NCBI GenBank assembly: GCA_950295325.1
Contig: OX485803.1
Span: forward strand, 21,454,001 to 21,514,000
Length of the DNA stretch: 60,000 nt
Source: Polytrichum commune
Taxonomy: Eukaryota > Streptophyta > Polytrichopsida > Polytrichales > Polytrichaceae
Direction of reading: 5' to 3'
Shown here piece after piece: positions 34,219 to 45,432 of the stretch. The position numbers and the translations under genes are program-made. Positions within the stretch are counted from its first letter, which is position 1; every line of letters starts with the position of its first letter. The notes beneath the pieces are model-generated. The model was given only the letters and a program-made list of their open reading frames with translations, had not been told where the DNA came from and ran no database searches.

Positions 34219-34469
34219 AACACCTCACATAAAATCCAACAATGTTTCAAGGTGTACTGTTGGGTATTTCTTCTGTCCAGGCAGGTTGCGGCACTTAAAT
34301 CTTGAATGACAATTAATCAACAACATCTGGATTGTCTCAACCAATCAAACCAGACATCGGCAGTGAGAATTCCATTGGCTAGGCTAGGCTAGGCTTGTAT
34401 CCTGGCTAAATCTGCCTTTGAAACTGCCCATGATTCATAACATGATCCATAAGCAATGTGCGTTCGTTC

Positions 34470-34588
34470 TGTGGGTCCTGAGAATATAACCATGGGATGC
34501 ACGAACCTTGCGCAAGGAGACCTAAATGCAGGCTAAGCTCCTTGCACAAGGTTTGTGCATCCCATGGTTATATTCCCAGGGCCCCACA
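34470..34588. other. Long near-perfect hairpin (~50-bp stem)
   Basis: Left arm 34470-34519 and right arm 34538-34588 are reverse complements with few differences, separated by 18 nt. Matching blocks include GAATATAACCATGGGATGCA, ACCTTG and GCAAGGAG. It starts 250 bp downstream of the CEP78-like stop codon. A stem of this length and near-perfection fits a young foldback transposon, an inverted duplication, or an evolving microRNA/siRNA precursor. The sequence cannot decide between these. Confidence 0.85.
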
Positions 34589-35329
34589 GTTGCTTAGTAA
34601 TGTTATGTTTGGTCGAGAATCACAATTCACTACCTTTTAGTGAATACATGCACATCAGCAATTCGCCAAGAAATTTTGCTGATGTGTCTATTCACGAATG
34701 GATACAAGGATGCACATTCTCACCCATAATTGATACCCTTGCCATGCCTGATCGATACATCCAGTAATGGACACATGTTGGCCTCCCATGAGCTGTATTG
34801 CCACTACTGTGGCTCGGTAAGTTGGGCCACATAATAAGCAAACCAACTGCTATCAAGCCTCTTTTGAACACACATCATGGATGTAATGTTGGCAACCCAT
34901 GATTTACCTAATATTTTGGATCTCTCTTTGCCACACGCTCTAATCATCAGCCCTATATGTGGCCAGCATCTGGTTACATATATCTCTAGAAACACATCAA
35001 GTGCTAAGCAAATATTGCACTTTAACCAACGGTATACAATTACACAAGAATTATCTTGGAATGTGTATAAAAAAAAACTCGTTTACACAATGGTAAAGAA
35101 ATTACTATAATTCAGGCCACTAATGTAGCCATCCATGGCTTAGTTCCAAATCAATAAATAGGTACTTCACCTACAGCCTCTTCTGTGACTTGTTTTCTGG
35201 TGGCTTTGTAGTGCTCAGTAAGTCGACCCATATTCATGTCTTGGAATAATAATACAGCAAATTAACTTGCAGCTCCCTTGCCGAGATTGTCATTCTCATT
35301 TTCAATAGCCTATTGGACCATGGACCGTT

Positions 35330-35357
35330 GGGGGGGGGGGGGGGGGGGAGGGGGGGA
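35330..35357 (+). repeat. Poly-G tract
   Basis: A run of about 19 G, one A, then 7 more G. Homopolymer length is prone to sequencing error. It would strongly favour G-quadruplex formation if real. Confidence 0.8.
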
Positions 35358-35412
35358 AAGAAAGCCTGAAGGTTGTTAGGATATGGTCCCTCCAGGATAT
35401 GAGAAGCTTGAA

Positions 35413-38400
35413 CTAACGCCTTGTCTTTCCAGAAACAGTTTTTCGCACGGCCCCAACAGAAACAAGGAACTCATCAAGTGATGAGAGTGTCTTCATGTCT
35501 GCAGATGGGAAAACTGATGAGGCTTTGCTGAAAAGGGTTGCTATCGACCCAACAAAACCTGGTTCCCTTTCTTCTTCATCCGGCAACAGATCATTAAGGA
35601 ACTTGAAGGCCAATTTCAAATCACGACCGTCTGCAGCTATAGGTGCTGCAAAGTGTGCAGGGATAATTGACTTGAATTTCCAGTCCCTGGTTATTCGGGT
35701 CACCCAATCTTTCACCTGAAATATAAATTCACGTGTCAAGGTACATTAAACCTCCAAACTGCAATAGAAACTGAGCAGGCACTGAACATCTGATTTGAAC
35801 TGTCAAATCAAACTGTCTTGCCTCATCTAACTTGTTTAAGCACCTGACTCAATTGTATATAAGACACAACGATATTTACAAACGATTAAGTGCAAACCAA
35901 CCACTCAAAAAAGCACTAAAACAATCACCGAATCAGGTCGCTCCATGATTCCAGCAACAGGAGATATGTGAGAGTAACCACTACACTAAACAGTCCTATT
36001 AATGTGCGTGGAAAATTAATGTGGAGTTACGTAATGAGGGTGACACTAATTATCTAGTCAGGGTGGAATTAATGCCGGGCGAAGATCCTCAGGTCTTCCC
36101 CTAAGTCTTCCTGGAGACTTCCGACCAACACCTTGTGTATGAGTTCAAGGACAAAAGTTAGCATAGACTAAAATATTCACCCACATCAATTTCCTAGCAA
36201 ACAATTACTGTGGCCCACACTAATTTCAAACCGTAGATCTGGCGTGGGTTGAAAATTAATGTGGGTTACAGAGAATTACAGTGGCCCACACTAATACGAC
36301 TATGTAGTTTACTCACGGTTGTGACATAATAGAGCATGGTGTGAAGGAGGCTGAATCAGGAAAAAAAAGAAAAGGAGGAAAAAAGTTGTGTGAACTCACC
36401 CTTTCAGGTTCTTTGCTGAATACAAGAGTTTTAACTATGGGTGAAACAATAAGTTTTTTTGACATGGCTGCAAAACTCTGCTTCGGCTCCAGCAGGTCAG
36501 AAGGACCGAGGAACAGAATCTGTAACACCATCCGTTCCCAGCCTGCACAGCCAAAACCTTAATGTCACGTAAACAAATTTTGCAACTACCTGACATATAA
36601 CAATTCTCAGACCTGTGATTGGATTTGAAAAGAAAACATTCCAGAATCAAAATAAAGTCCTTGTAATATTGTACCTCTTTGTCTAGTTGCGGAATCGTCG
36701 ACTATTGGATCGTTGGGCACTTCCTTGCCTGCACTTAAGATTTTCACTGCCAACCCATTCTTTGCAGCATCTAGAAGAGCTTCTTTCCCAACAACTTCAG
36801 GAGGCTTCTCAGGAACATATATTACTGCGTCTGTTACCAATAAAGTTTTTGACTTTTTGTGAAAAAAGGCCACCTCCACGAAGGGACCAATACCTACCAA
36901 AAATTCACAGGTGAAGTTAGATTCTGTAGAACAAACATTTCTTCCTGAAATACCAACCTCTTTGAGAATCAACATCTTCATGACCATTTAATTCAGATCA
37001 AGAATCCTGATGAGAGTAACTGCTGCTGTAGATTAGGGACTGCAATCAATGGCACCTCATTAAGTCACTGCAAATGTAGATTTTTTTTTTGGTGAGATGG
37101 TGTGGTGGGAGCTCACCAATCGGACAACTAAGAACTTTCTGGTCAATTTCATTGGCCCAAGGCGCAGACGTACTATCGTCACGTATTATTTTTGCCTTGA
37201 ATATGCCCAAAAGTGGCAGAGGTAGGTTGATTGGCCAGCTCCATTGCCGTGGTGCAACCCATACCTCGGCTCTCGGGTACTTGCGAGAAAATGGTCCAAC
37301 AAATATTTTATGCTCGTACGCGAATGTGGGCAAGATAATGTACTCCACTGGCGCTTCCAACTCATTCAATAGCTGTCGCCCTCCAAACACACCACATCAT
37401 TTCCCACCAACCTCAAATTTATGGACACAAACATCGTAATAAAATAAAATAGAAAAAGAAAATCTCCAATCACTGATTTCAGTACCACAATCTTAAGTTG
37501 ATTCTACGCATGTCAGTGCACGAAGTGTCACTTAAATGTTGCAGGAAAGTGGTGCTACAACAGCAAAGCCACTTTTGCAAGCACAAAGTTGTATTATTAG
37601 GTCAAATAGCCTATATCTCAAAATTCAAGGGGGCCAGAGTTCAATGTTGAGTCAGTATTGATACAAACCCTTCAGGGTTAACTTAGTATCAGTGCTCACT
37701 CAACATTTGGCTAATGACATATTCCACGTTAATCCAACTCAGAAGTCACCCTTTTAGGTCTTGCACCTATAAACTATAGAAACAAAAGATTGAATTGCAA
37801 CCCTATCTGTGGTAGGCATTGAGGTCAATGTTGCAACCCTATTGTTTGATGTGATTGAATCAATGTGGAACCAGGATGAATGATATTATATGATTTTAGA
37901 GGTCTGTGATGTGGGGAGTACCTGGATGCATTCATCGGTTGGGCCAATGGGGGCATGAACCCACAAACCCCCAGACTGGAGCTTGATTACAGTCATGCGA
38001 ATGTTGGTGGTGACACTGCTAAACCCCAAAGCTTGCTCCTGTTCAAAGCTCCAAATCCTCCCTCTCTCTATCTGCAAGGATGCCCCACTCTTGGTAATTG
38101 AAAACCTAAATTGTGTGGGCCTTATATGGTCACTTTTCTTGATGGACCTCTCCCACAGTTGAGCGGTATATGGCAAGGCTTGTAGTTGAGAATGGACACC
38201 GAAAAGACACCCCGTGTTACAATGGGATTGGACTATGTGCTCAAAACATCATAGACACCATTCTAGGATCAATACTCAGGGGGCCACATATATGATCACT
38301 TAGATTAAAGAGTAGGAAAATCTTCACTTTGACCTCTTATGACTTTAGCATCTCTACTTCGATTCTGATGAAACTTGAACTGACAATCTTCACGATTTGC

Positions 38401-39103
38401 AATTCGTATCTGGATAAGGCAATTCCCAAGCGGCTCCAACAGCCATAAGTATCTGCGGAGTTGGAAGTACCCACTGTAGGAATTATCCATTGAATTGTCC
38501 TCACGCATTTGTGTGTTGGGGAAACTCATTCTCCTTCAAGGAATAATGTCTGTGGAGTTGGAAGTGGCCACAATAGGGCCATGTTCTTTACAACAAAAAA
38601 CCAGGACCTATTTGCCTACATGGGCTACTTCAACTCTGTGGAATTCATGAGTTTCCTTATCCCCAAACCCTAAATCCACCATCAATTTGTCCTCATGCAG
38701 TTGCGAATTTGAAAGAGGTTTGAAAGGGAAAAATTCATGATCCTTCAAGCCTCACCTCTTTTCGGATGGTGCGCCTTTGAAAAAACGGACCTAAAGGAAA
38801 AGGAAAGCCTGTGACATTGAAGTAAAATCTCCCTGCAGGTGCATTCCCTTCCTTTTTAGCATTCATAGCTCCAACGACATCCAAACTCCTCGTCCTCGTC
38901 CTCATCCTCATTCTCCTTGAAACTTCTGGCACATCAAATCCTTGAAAGCTTTTCGGCTTCAACGCGCAGGGTTGAGTGATTGCACAAGACGTGCAAGATG
39001 CGGTTGCGACCGCATCCATTTGCACTGCAGCGCATGCGCGCCTATTCGCTATAGCAGGCATAGCTGAAGCACTTATGCTTTCCCAATCCTCAACGCAACT
39101 CAA
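35413..39103 (-). CDS. DUF4336 family protein, probably chloroplast-targeted (472 aa, 6 exons)
   Basis: Exons on the minus strand: 38756-39103, 37922-38071, 37117-37372, 36675-36893, 36400-36542, 35413-35715. Phases tile to 472 aa. The conserved DUF4336 region runs from about residue 117 to the end. It has GRIWSFEQEQALGFSSV, then LWVHAPIGPTDEC, a VEYIILPTFAYEHKIFVGPF block, VWVAPRQWSWP, KTLLVTDAVIYVP, GWERMVLQILFLGPSDLLEP and the closing FKSIIPAHFAAPI. Plant members are chloroplast proteins of unknown biochemistry; the HKIF and PAHF histidine motifs have led to comparison with metallo-beta-lactamase-like folds. The first 100 residues are Ala/Ser/Arg-rich and fit a transit peptide; Met15 is an alternative start. 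Intron 5 holds a MITE. Confidence 0.9.
35981..36308. mobile_element. MITE family M2, copy in DUF4336 gene intron
   Basis: The left end CTACACTAAACAGTCCTATT pairs with the right end, which reverse complemented reads AACTACATAGTCGTATTAGT. Next to the ends is the shared block GTGGGCCAC or its variants. Related copies are at 45225-45432 and, as one end only, at 41558-41595. It lies between the last two exons of the DUF4336 gene. Confidence 0.6.
38150..38500 (+). repeat. Dispersed repeat family R1, copy 3, in DUF4336 gene intron 1
   Basis: Matches 18830-19170 in block order: GGTATATGGCAAGGCTTG, GAATGGACACC, CACCATTCTAGGATCAATA, CTTCACTTTGA, then TCTACTTCGATTCTGATG. It lies between exon 1 and exon 2 of the DUF4336 gene. 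Confidence 0.65.
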
Positions 39104-39231
39104 TTACAATGCCATGTGCCTCCGACCTCCAAAACCGATACCCAAATACACTCAAACTCTCTCGTAAATCTCACCCACTGTTCAAGTCCTCAAAGCTCAA
39201 GCTGAATGTGACCTCCTCGATTTGATTTGAG

Positions 39232-39670
39232 GCAAATCCAATCCCCAAAACAGCTCAAAATTCTCACCCAAGAGCTCAATCCTCGAAGCTCAAAAAACTC
39301 AGTCTGCGAACAACCCCAACTCCCCAAACCCACTAAAACATTTGCTGAACCATCTCGAACCTCTTAAACCAGATTCAATGTTTAAACTGAGTCTGGGCTT
39401 TTCCAATTTTCCAAATCCAATCCCCCAAAAAGCTTAAACTTTTCAGGAAATGTGCCAAAAAGATCAACCCTCGAAGCTCCAGAAACCAAAATCTAAGTCT
39501 CAAGCTCCTCAATCTGCTAACAATCCCAGCTCCACAAATCCACTGAAACTTTCTCTGAACGATCTCCAACCTCTCCAATCCGAAAATGCTCAAACTGAGA
39601 CTGAGCTTTTCCAATTTGCCAAATCCAATTCCCAAAGCAGCTCAAAATTCTCACAAAATGTGCCCCAACG
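39232..39670 (+). repeat. Diverged tandem repeat upstream of the DUF4336 gene
   Basis: Three copies of a unit of about 180-205 bp start near 39234, 39413 and 39619. Each has CAAATCCAATCCC, AAAGC-CAAAATTCTCA, then TCCTCGAAGCTC, a CTCCA-AAATCCACTGAAA block and CTGAG-CTTTTCCAATTT. It lies 130 bp or more upstream of the start codon, so it overlaps the presumed promoter and 5' leader. Confidence 0.75.
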
Positions 39671-40086
39671 GGCTGCTCAATCCTCTAAGCTCCAATAACC
39701 AAAATCTGAGCCTCAGGCTTCTCAATTTTCCAACAACCCCAAATCCCAAAACAGGTGAACATTTGCACAGATGTTGGTGATAGATGCTCAGTTCAATTTG
39801 CCCAGCGGTGTGGTGCGAGAGATTGGAGGTTGAGGAAGTGGAGAATTGGCAGTGAGGGAATCCTGGCCTGGGCAATCCGGAATGCGGATGCGATTCTGCC
39901 ACGTGTCGTATGCATATTGGACGGTTAGTGTCTCTTCTTTCTCTATCTCCTCATGGTGGGAGGGAAATCGTTTCTCAGCACCTACCGTTGGGAGTGTGGT
40001 AAAAAGCTGCCCCTATGCGTTTATTGTCCATTCATCTTGAATTAACTTAGTCAATTAATGTAAGGTCCTTGACCCTAATTTAATTG

Positions 40087-41247
40087 TTATTTTGGCTTAA
40101 AATAATCATCCTTGGGTTCTACACCACAATCAATGTTTTCACCCACCTCCCACCCTCTATCTAGGTAGGGTGTGTGGGAGAGTATTAGAATGGAGATGAG
40201 TAGGGGTTCGTTGTTATTATAGTGCGCAGGGAAGGGCAATGTTTTAGTATATTGTAGAGTGAGGGGTGGGATGGTGTGTATAGGGGTTACATGTGGTTGT
40301 TGAAGTGGGTTGGATTGTTTGTTCAATCACTTTGTGTGATGGTAATAATTGTAGTGGAGTTGTGATTGGTATGTGTAGATAGTCTTGCCCATTTGATACT
40401 TTTTGGGAGTAGGTCTAGGGTTGTTATATGGGTGGAGAAGGTTGGGCCTAGAGAGCCAAAGATTACACTTCTTTCACACGGGGAGTGATAATGTGATAAT
40501 TGCATAGGACATGTGAGTGGACTGGAGAAGTATGAGTGTGTGATTTGGAAGGTTTGTATGGGTTTGTCTAGAATTGATGATGGAAGTGTGTGGTGGTTAT
40601 GGTTGAAAGGGGTGGTGGGTGGTTCACGTCTTGGAAATGTTTGAGGTTCGGTTAATGAGGAAGAGAATTTTTGTGGCTAAGTCTTGTATAGGTGGGGAAA
40701 GGATGTCGTTCTCAATGGGATTATAGATTAAGTATATTTCCCATAGCCATGTTAATATTTCAAGTGGTATAGTGGTTTGCTGGCTTCCCGTGTTGTCGTG
40801 TATTTGGGCTAGAGGGGGGGAATTTTTGTATTGTGGGTGATGATCTCTTTGTCTTGGTTGCAGTCTTATGTGTGGATGGTAAGGTGTGGGAAGTTTAGGT
40901 TGGGGTGAACATTTTGTCTTTTGCATGATTGTTGGGGTTTTAAGCCATTGAATGGTAGTAAATAAATATTAAATTTAATATAAATAAATAAATAAATAAG
41001 TTGAATTTAATTAATTTAAATTTGAATGTTGTTCTGTTTTTGGTGTGGATTTTGTGACAAATAATAGGTTGTGTTCGTAGAGGATGATGTTGCGTTTTAA
41101 AAGTTGTGTTTGTGTAATCCATTTGGAGTGGTTGATGTGTGAGGTTTGCCAATGGTAGTGGAATCTATGCGTTTGTTGGGTGGCTCCACATTTGTCAATT
41201 TTGTGGGTGGATTTATAGCTAGAGATGTATGAGATGGAGGTGCCTAT
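40087..41247. other. Strand-asymmetric, C-depleted segment
   Basis: Over more than 1 kb the plus strand is rich in T, G and A and visibly poor in C, and the minus strand is correspondingly A/C-rich and G-poor. Neighbouring DNA on both sides lacks this bias. Several minus-strand frames of 60-100 codons are open but none shows a recognisable domain. The right end carries an (AAAT)n tract near 40980-41000 and abuts an LTR fragment. Possible explanations are an unrecognised retroelement with biased composition, or strand-biased C deamination. Confidence 0.6.
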
Positions 41248-41549
41248 TGTCGCGCACCTCTCCATGAGGAGTGCCCGCAACACCATGGGCACAAGGGGGA
41301 CCCCGGAGTGACACCCGGGACTTGTGGCGCCATTGGTGAGGGCCCAAGTACTCTTAGTGTGGATGAGGGCCCCGGGCGTTGAGAACGCCTCTCACCCACG
41401 GAGACTAAGAGTCATGAGGGTAAGGCCATGAGTTATGAGTAGCTTATGGCGGCAAAATTCTAGAATGCTAAGGAATACCTCAATCGGAGGTGCGAGCTAG
41501 GAGATATGGCAAATTGAGTGGGGCGCTGCCCCGGGACAGCACCCTGGGC
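41248..41549 (+). mobile_element. Ty3/gypsy LTR fragment (5' ~300 bp)
   Basis: Starts TGTCGCGCACCTCTCC and follows the LTR at 55168-56129 in reverse complement through the blocks CATGGGCACAAGGGG, CTTGTGGCGCCATTGGTGAG, GGGCCCCGGGCGTTG and GAGTGGGGCGCTG. Homology stops near 41549, about a third of the way into the LTR. No internal sequence accompanies it. Confidence 0.85.
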
Positions 41550-41557
41550 TCTAGAAA

Positions 41558-41595
41558 TTTACTGTGGCCCGCAGCAATATGACTATTTAGTGTGT
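41558..41595. mobile_element. MITE family M2, one end only
   Basis: TTACTGTGGCCC followed by CAATATGACTATTTAGTGTG matches the right end of the M2 copy at 36278-36308. It directly follows the LTR fragment. The partner end was not found. Confidence 0.5.
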
Positions 41596-41805
41596 TTCCG
41601 ACTAAGAAAGGACATAATCAACCATTCACTCCCTCAATCAATCACATGTATTCTTACCAGCAATCAAGCAAGAGGGAGCCAAACAGTCAGAACTTGCGAA
41701 TCTTTGGAAGAGCCACAAATCTTTTGTGAACATCTTCAGATTTGAGCATGACAAAATGGACAGGCCTGGTTTCAGAGAAGTATTGTATGTACATGTGTTA
41801 CTGGT

Positions 41806-44621
41806 CAAAGTCCTGTGGCAAACTGTATTCTTTGTAAGCTACCATGACTCATGGAGTCAGGGCCTAAGTTGTCCCACACAATTTTTGCACTGTAAGCCAT
41901 TGTTGCAGCCGCACATATGAGTACCATTGGGACACCGGCTGTGCAACCACTTGGAACCAAATTCACCAGTGTCTGCAAATAAGTAGAAGAACAAATGTCA
42001 TCAGCACTTACATCCTATACAAGGTCAATGTATTTGAACTACGACATGAAGGTCCTCATATAAGTGACATTCTGAGAAGTTTAGTAAACGAAGTAATTGG
42101 AATGCTCCCAGAAATAGATTCACCAATTCCAAGCTCCATCGTGAGTGGTAATGATAAGTTACCCCACTCCCAACTATGCTGATTATGGAAAATACTGTAG
42201 GCCACACTATTGAGCTTATTTTCACACTTAAAAAAAATTGGGGATAGTACTGTAGGTGCAAACTATTTACCAACCCACAGTACTTAGCATCAGGGGTCCA
42301 TGTTGTAGCTTTACAGTTCTTCTATTGGATTGGAAATAGTGTGCATTTGAAAGACTTCCAACCTAGGGGACAGAGGCAGGTACATCATGGGGACATGACA
42401 AGTGTAACTAGGTTTGCACGCTATTCTTGTTTGTGATGGTGTATATTGTGGGACAAAATATACCGTTGCCCAGGGTAAGTCACACTATACATCTGCCCGC
42501 CATATTTACTGTAGTCACTGTAGATTCACCAATTACTGAGAACTAATACGATTCGTGACAATGAAAGTCCCACTTGGAGCGTATCAAGACTCACCAAAAG
42601 AAGACCAAAGACTTGAGTACAATAAGATATTGAACGAGAACAGATGAGCATGATGCTGATCTTACCAAGAGTGATGCACCAAGATGCATAACAGGCACAA
42701 AGAGCTGTTGAGTGCGGTTGAGCTTTGTGTAACCATTGAAGGCAATGATCATTGAGAAAGTGTGAAGAAGAAAGAATCCAAGAGTGGTCAATGCTGTAGA
42801 AGATCACAGGCACCCACATTTTCACCATAAGCTTCATGTTAAGATGTGAAGGATTAAAGACAATGAAAGTGTTATGCAAGAGCAATTCTCCAACACCTGA
42901 TATTTGAAGGATGGTTAAAATGATGCAACAAATTTTTCAACTAGATATAGTATTCCTACTATGAAAGAATAATATTTCACAAGAAACAACAGGGTAGTCA
43001 AGCCTAATTAAATCACAATAAAAATACCTGTGACAAGGAAGAGGGGCATCTGCTTGCAGGACTGAGTGTAATATGTTGCTCGACCAAAGGCAGGAGCAAG
43101 AATGCTTAAGCCAAAGAAAACAGCATGAGCCGTTCCATGCCCCATCCCACTTGCTAACCCCCAAACACAAACCACGCATAAACTGGTAAGACATCAATTT
43201 TAGACATCTAAAACGAGAACACAAACAAGATGAACATACAAGCCAAATAGGACAAACTGAAGAAAAAAAGCCAAATAATAGGAGAATACAGCTCTAGAAA
43301 GCCCTGGTAACCTAATTTATGGTCACAGAAAGGTCCAGTTAATGTGTTGCATACCCAGGGCAATCTGGAGTCTGTCTGCAAAATTGAGTTGAGGCTTATG
43401 AAGTTTTGTCGCTAAATTATTCAAGATATTTTCCAATTTCCTGCCCAAAAAGACAAACAAAACAGTGATCAGCAAGGACGTAAGCTCCGTCCAGGAGTAC
43501 TGACAACCTAACCCTAACTCCCAAAATCCAAATAAATTAGTGCAAAGGACAAAAATCACAGTACACTTGTTTTACCGCAAGTATTAAATTCAGAAATCCT
43601 GAAACTGCACTTCTGCTTCTCAAACAGACATATTTTGTGGTAGAGTAAGACTTACAAGTAATATTTCCAAATCAGAGGCCTGACAACCTCTTGAATTCCG
43701 ACGGAGGTAACCAACATCGGCAGGAACACCCACGTAGCACCAGGTAAGAAGGCCCTCCATAATATTGACGCACTGATCAAAGTTACCAGCCAGACGATGG
43801 CACTGCATGTAGTGCAATTCACATTATTTGCGAGCCCCTCAAAATTAGAGATTTCCTACACGGTAAAGAATTCCTGCCTCCCCGCATGCTAGCCTTGATA
43901 GCACTACAATACTGTTCTGCCTACAAAATGTGTCGCTTAGCTATTAGAAAACCTTATTTCCAACAATTCACACCTCAATTCCAATTCGACTTTCCTCCCA
44001 ACCTGAATGCCAGCCATAAATGAACAAAGATACTACAAAAGTGTTATGTTTACAAAGTGTGTCGCTTAACTATCAGAAACAATTATTTCCAACAATCCAC
44101 ACAATTCCTCCAACTCTGCTTTCCTCCCATACCAAATACTCTCCATGATTGAAGAAAAGACACTACAGACTTGTTCTGTCTATCAGAAACTCTTATTTCC
44201 AACAATTCACGCAAAATTTCCAATGTATGCTTTCCTCCCATCCCAAATGCTAACCATGAATAATGTAAAGACATCATAAAAACTGTTCTGGCTACAAAAT
44301 TCATCGCTTAGCTATCAAAAAACCCTTATATCCAACAATTTCACACAAAGATTTCACTTCTGCTTCCCACACATCCCAAGAGCTCGACGAATAATATCAG
44401 ACATAGTTTCTACGCCTTCTGCCCATATTCAGCTTCCCTGAGAAATACACTCTTCGATGGCGAATCCTACTAAGAAGGAAAAACTAGGGCACGGAGAGGT
44501 GTCCAAACCTGGCAAGCAGAGTGAGGATGAGGAGGGGTTTGGACGCAATCGCGGTGACGAAGATGGTGAGTGCAGGTCCCAGAGCTATGAGAAAGTAGCC
44601 AAACCCTGCCACCACCCCCAT
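41806..44621 (-). CDS. APH1: APH-1, gamma-secretase subunit (255 aa, 6 exons)
   Basis: Exons on the minus strand: 44509-44621, 43656-43802, 43355-43440, 43028-43153, 42666-42793, 41806-41973. Phases tile to 255 aa, the usual length of plant APH-1. The protein is a seven-pass membrane subunit that scaffolds presenilin, nicastrin and PEN-2 for intramembrane proteolysis. Visible landmarks are GYFLIALGPALTIF in the first membrane segment, then WLVTLISASILWRAFLP, the loop LNFADRLQIALASGMGHGTA with glycine spacing GMGHG, and AHAVFFGLSILAPAFGRA. HTFSMIIAFNGYTKLNRTQQ and VPVMHLGASLL carry the two conserved histidines needed in animal APH-1. The last exon gives LVNLVPSGCTAGVPMVLICA. Intron 1 contains a minisatellite. 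The fit to plant APH-1 is close throughout. Confidence 0.93.
43900..44370 (+). repeat. Minisatellite (~120-bp unit) in APH1 intron 1
   Basis: Nearly four copies of about 110-130 bp begin around 43905, 44033, 44162 and 44273. Each has a CTACAAA-TGTGTCGCTTA-CTAT block, then TTATTTCCAACAATTCACA and GCTTTCCTCCCA-CCCAAATGC. The array occupies most of intron 1. Confidence 0.85.
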
Positions 44622-44987
44622 CGTCGCTCCTCCTCCTCGCAATCTCTCCGCCTCGCAATGTCAGGCTCCCACATCACATAACAGCATCATCGATACAGCC
44701 TGCTTGATTTGCACAAATAATCAGCAACCGAGTCGAGTTCGTCCAGCTCCAAGCTCCCCGAATTGCAACCGCCTTTCTCGCACAATCACTTCGACATGTT
44801 GCATCCCTCAGCGTCCGAAATTGCATGCAAAAGCCTCGAGAAAACAGGGACGGAGAAAACAGGGACGCCACAGCCAGCCAGCAACAAGTAGTGTGAACAA
44901 ACGAAGCTCTCCTTTCTCCCAGGTCTCCACCAGATTAGTTAGTGTACACTACTTAGATGGACCACCTACACTACTTCAAATCTAAGA

Positions 44988-45160
44988 GGGCCTAATTCGG
45001 TTACTTACTTTTATCGGTCACTATTTTTGAGTGGTGAATGGTTAGGCGCATGTCTAAGAATACACACTTTAAAGACATGTGTTCAAAAGAGGTTGAACTA
45101 CATGTTCAAAATTTGTTATCCATTCTAAGTTTAATAATCAACACATTTTGGGGGAGGAGG
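44988..45160 (+). repeat. Dispersed repeat family R1, copy 4
   Basis: Shares CCTAATTCGG-TAC, then GAGTGGT-A-TGGTT, a GTGTTCAA-AGAG block and CATTCTAAGTTTAATAATCA with copy 1 at 13555. Ends not defined. Confidence 0.55.
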
Positions 45161-45224
45161 TGGCAAATGTTGTCTTCTCAGGATTCACTGTCAGTTTACT
45201 TTGATAATTCACAACTATTCAAAA

Positions 45225-45432
45225 CTACACTAAATAGTTCTATTGGTGTGGGCCAAATTATGTTGCTCTAGGAAATTGATGTGGATGAATATTATATTTA
45301 ATGTAAAGTGTTGATCAAAAACCTCAAGAAAGATTGGGGGGAAGACCAAGGTTTTGAACCCACAATATTTTCACCCCGACTAAATAATTAGAGTGGCCCA
45401 CACTAATTATTCCACGCTAATAGGACTCTCAT
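45225..45432. mobile_element. MITE family M2, intergenic copy
   Basis: Left end CTACACTAAATAGTTCTATT with GTGTGGGCC just inside. The right end, reverse complemented, reads GAGTCCTATTAGCGTGG and then GTGTGGGCCACTC. Same family as 35981-36308 but shorter. Confidence 0.6.

Larger units (their letters stand above)
34219..35412. other. Convergent 3' intergenic region
   Basis: Lies between the convergent CEP78-like and DUF4336 genes. Contains the long hairpin and a poly-G tract. No other feature is supported. Confidence 0.6.

Noticed and set aside
40087-41247. Organelle DNA insertion as the explanation of the biased segment
   Set aside because: No recognisable plastid or mitochondrial gene or intron motif is visible, and organelle DNA does not usually show this strand bias.
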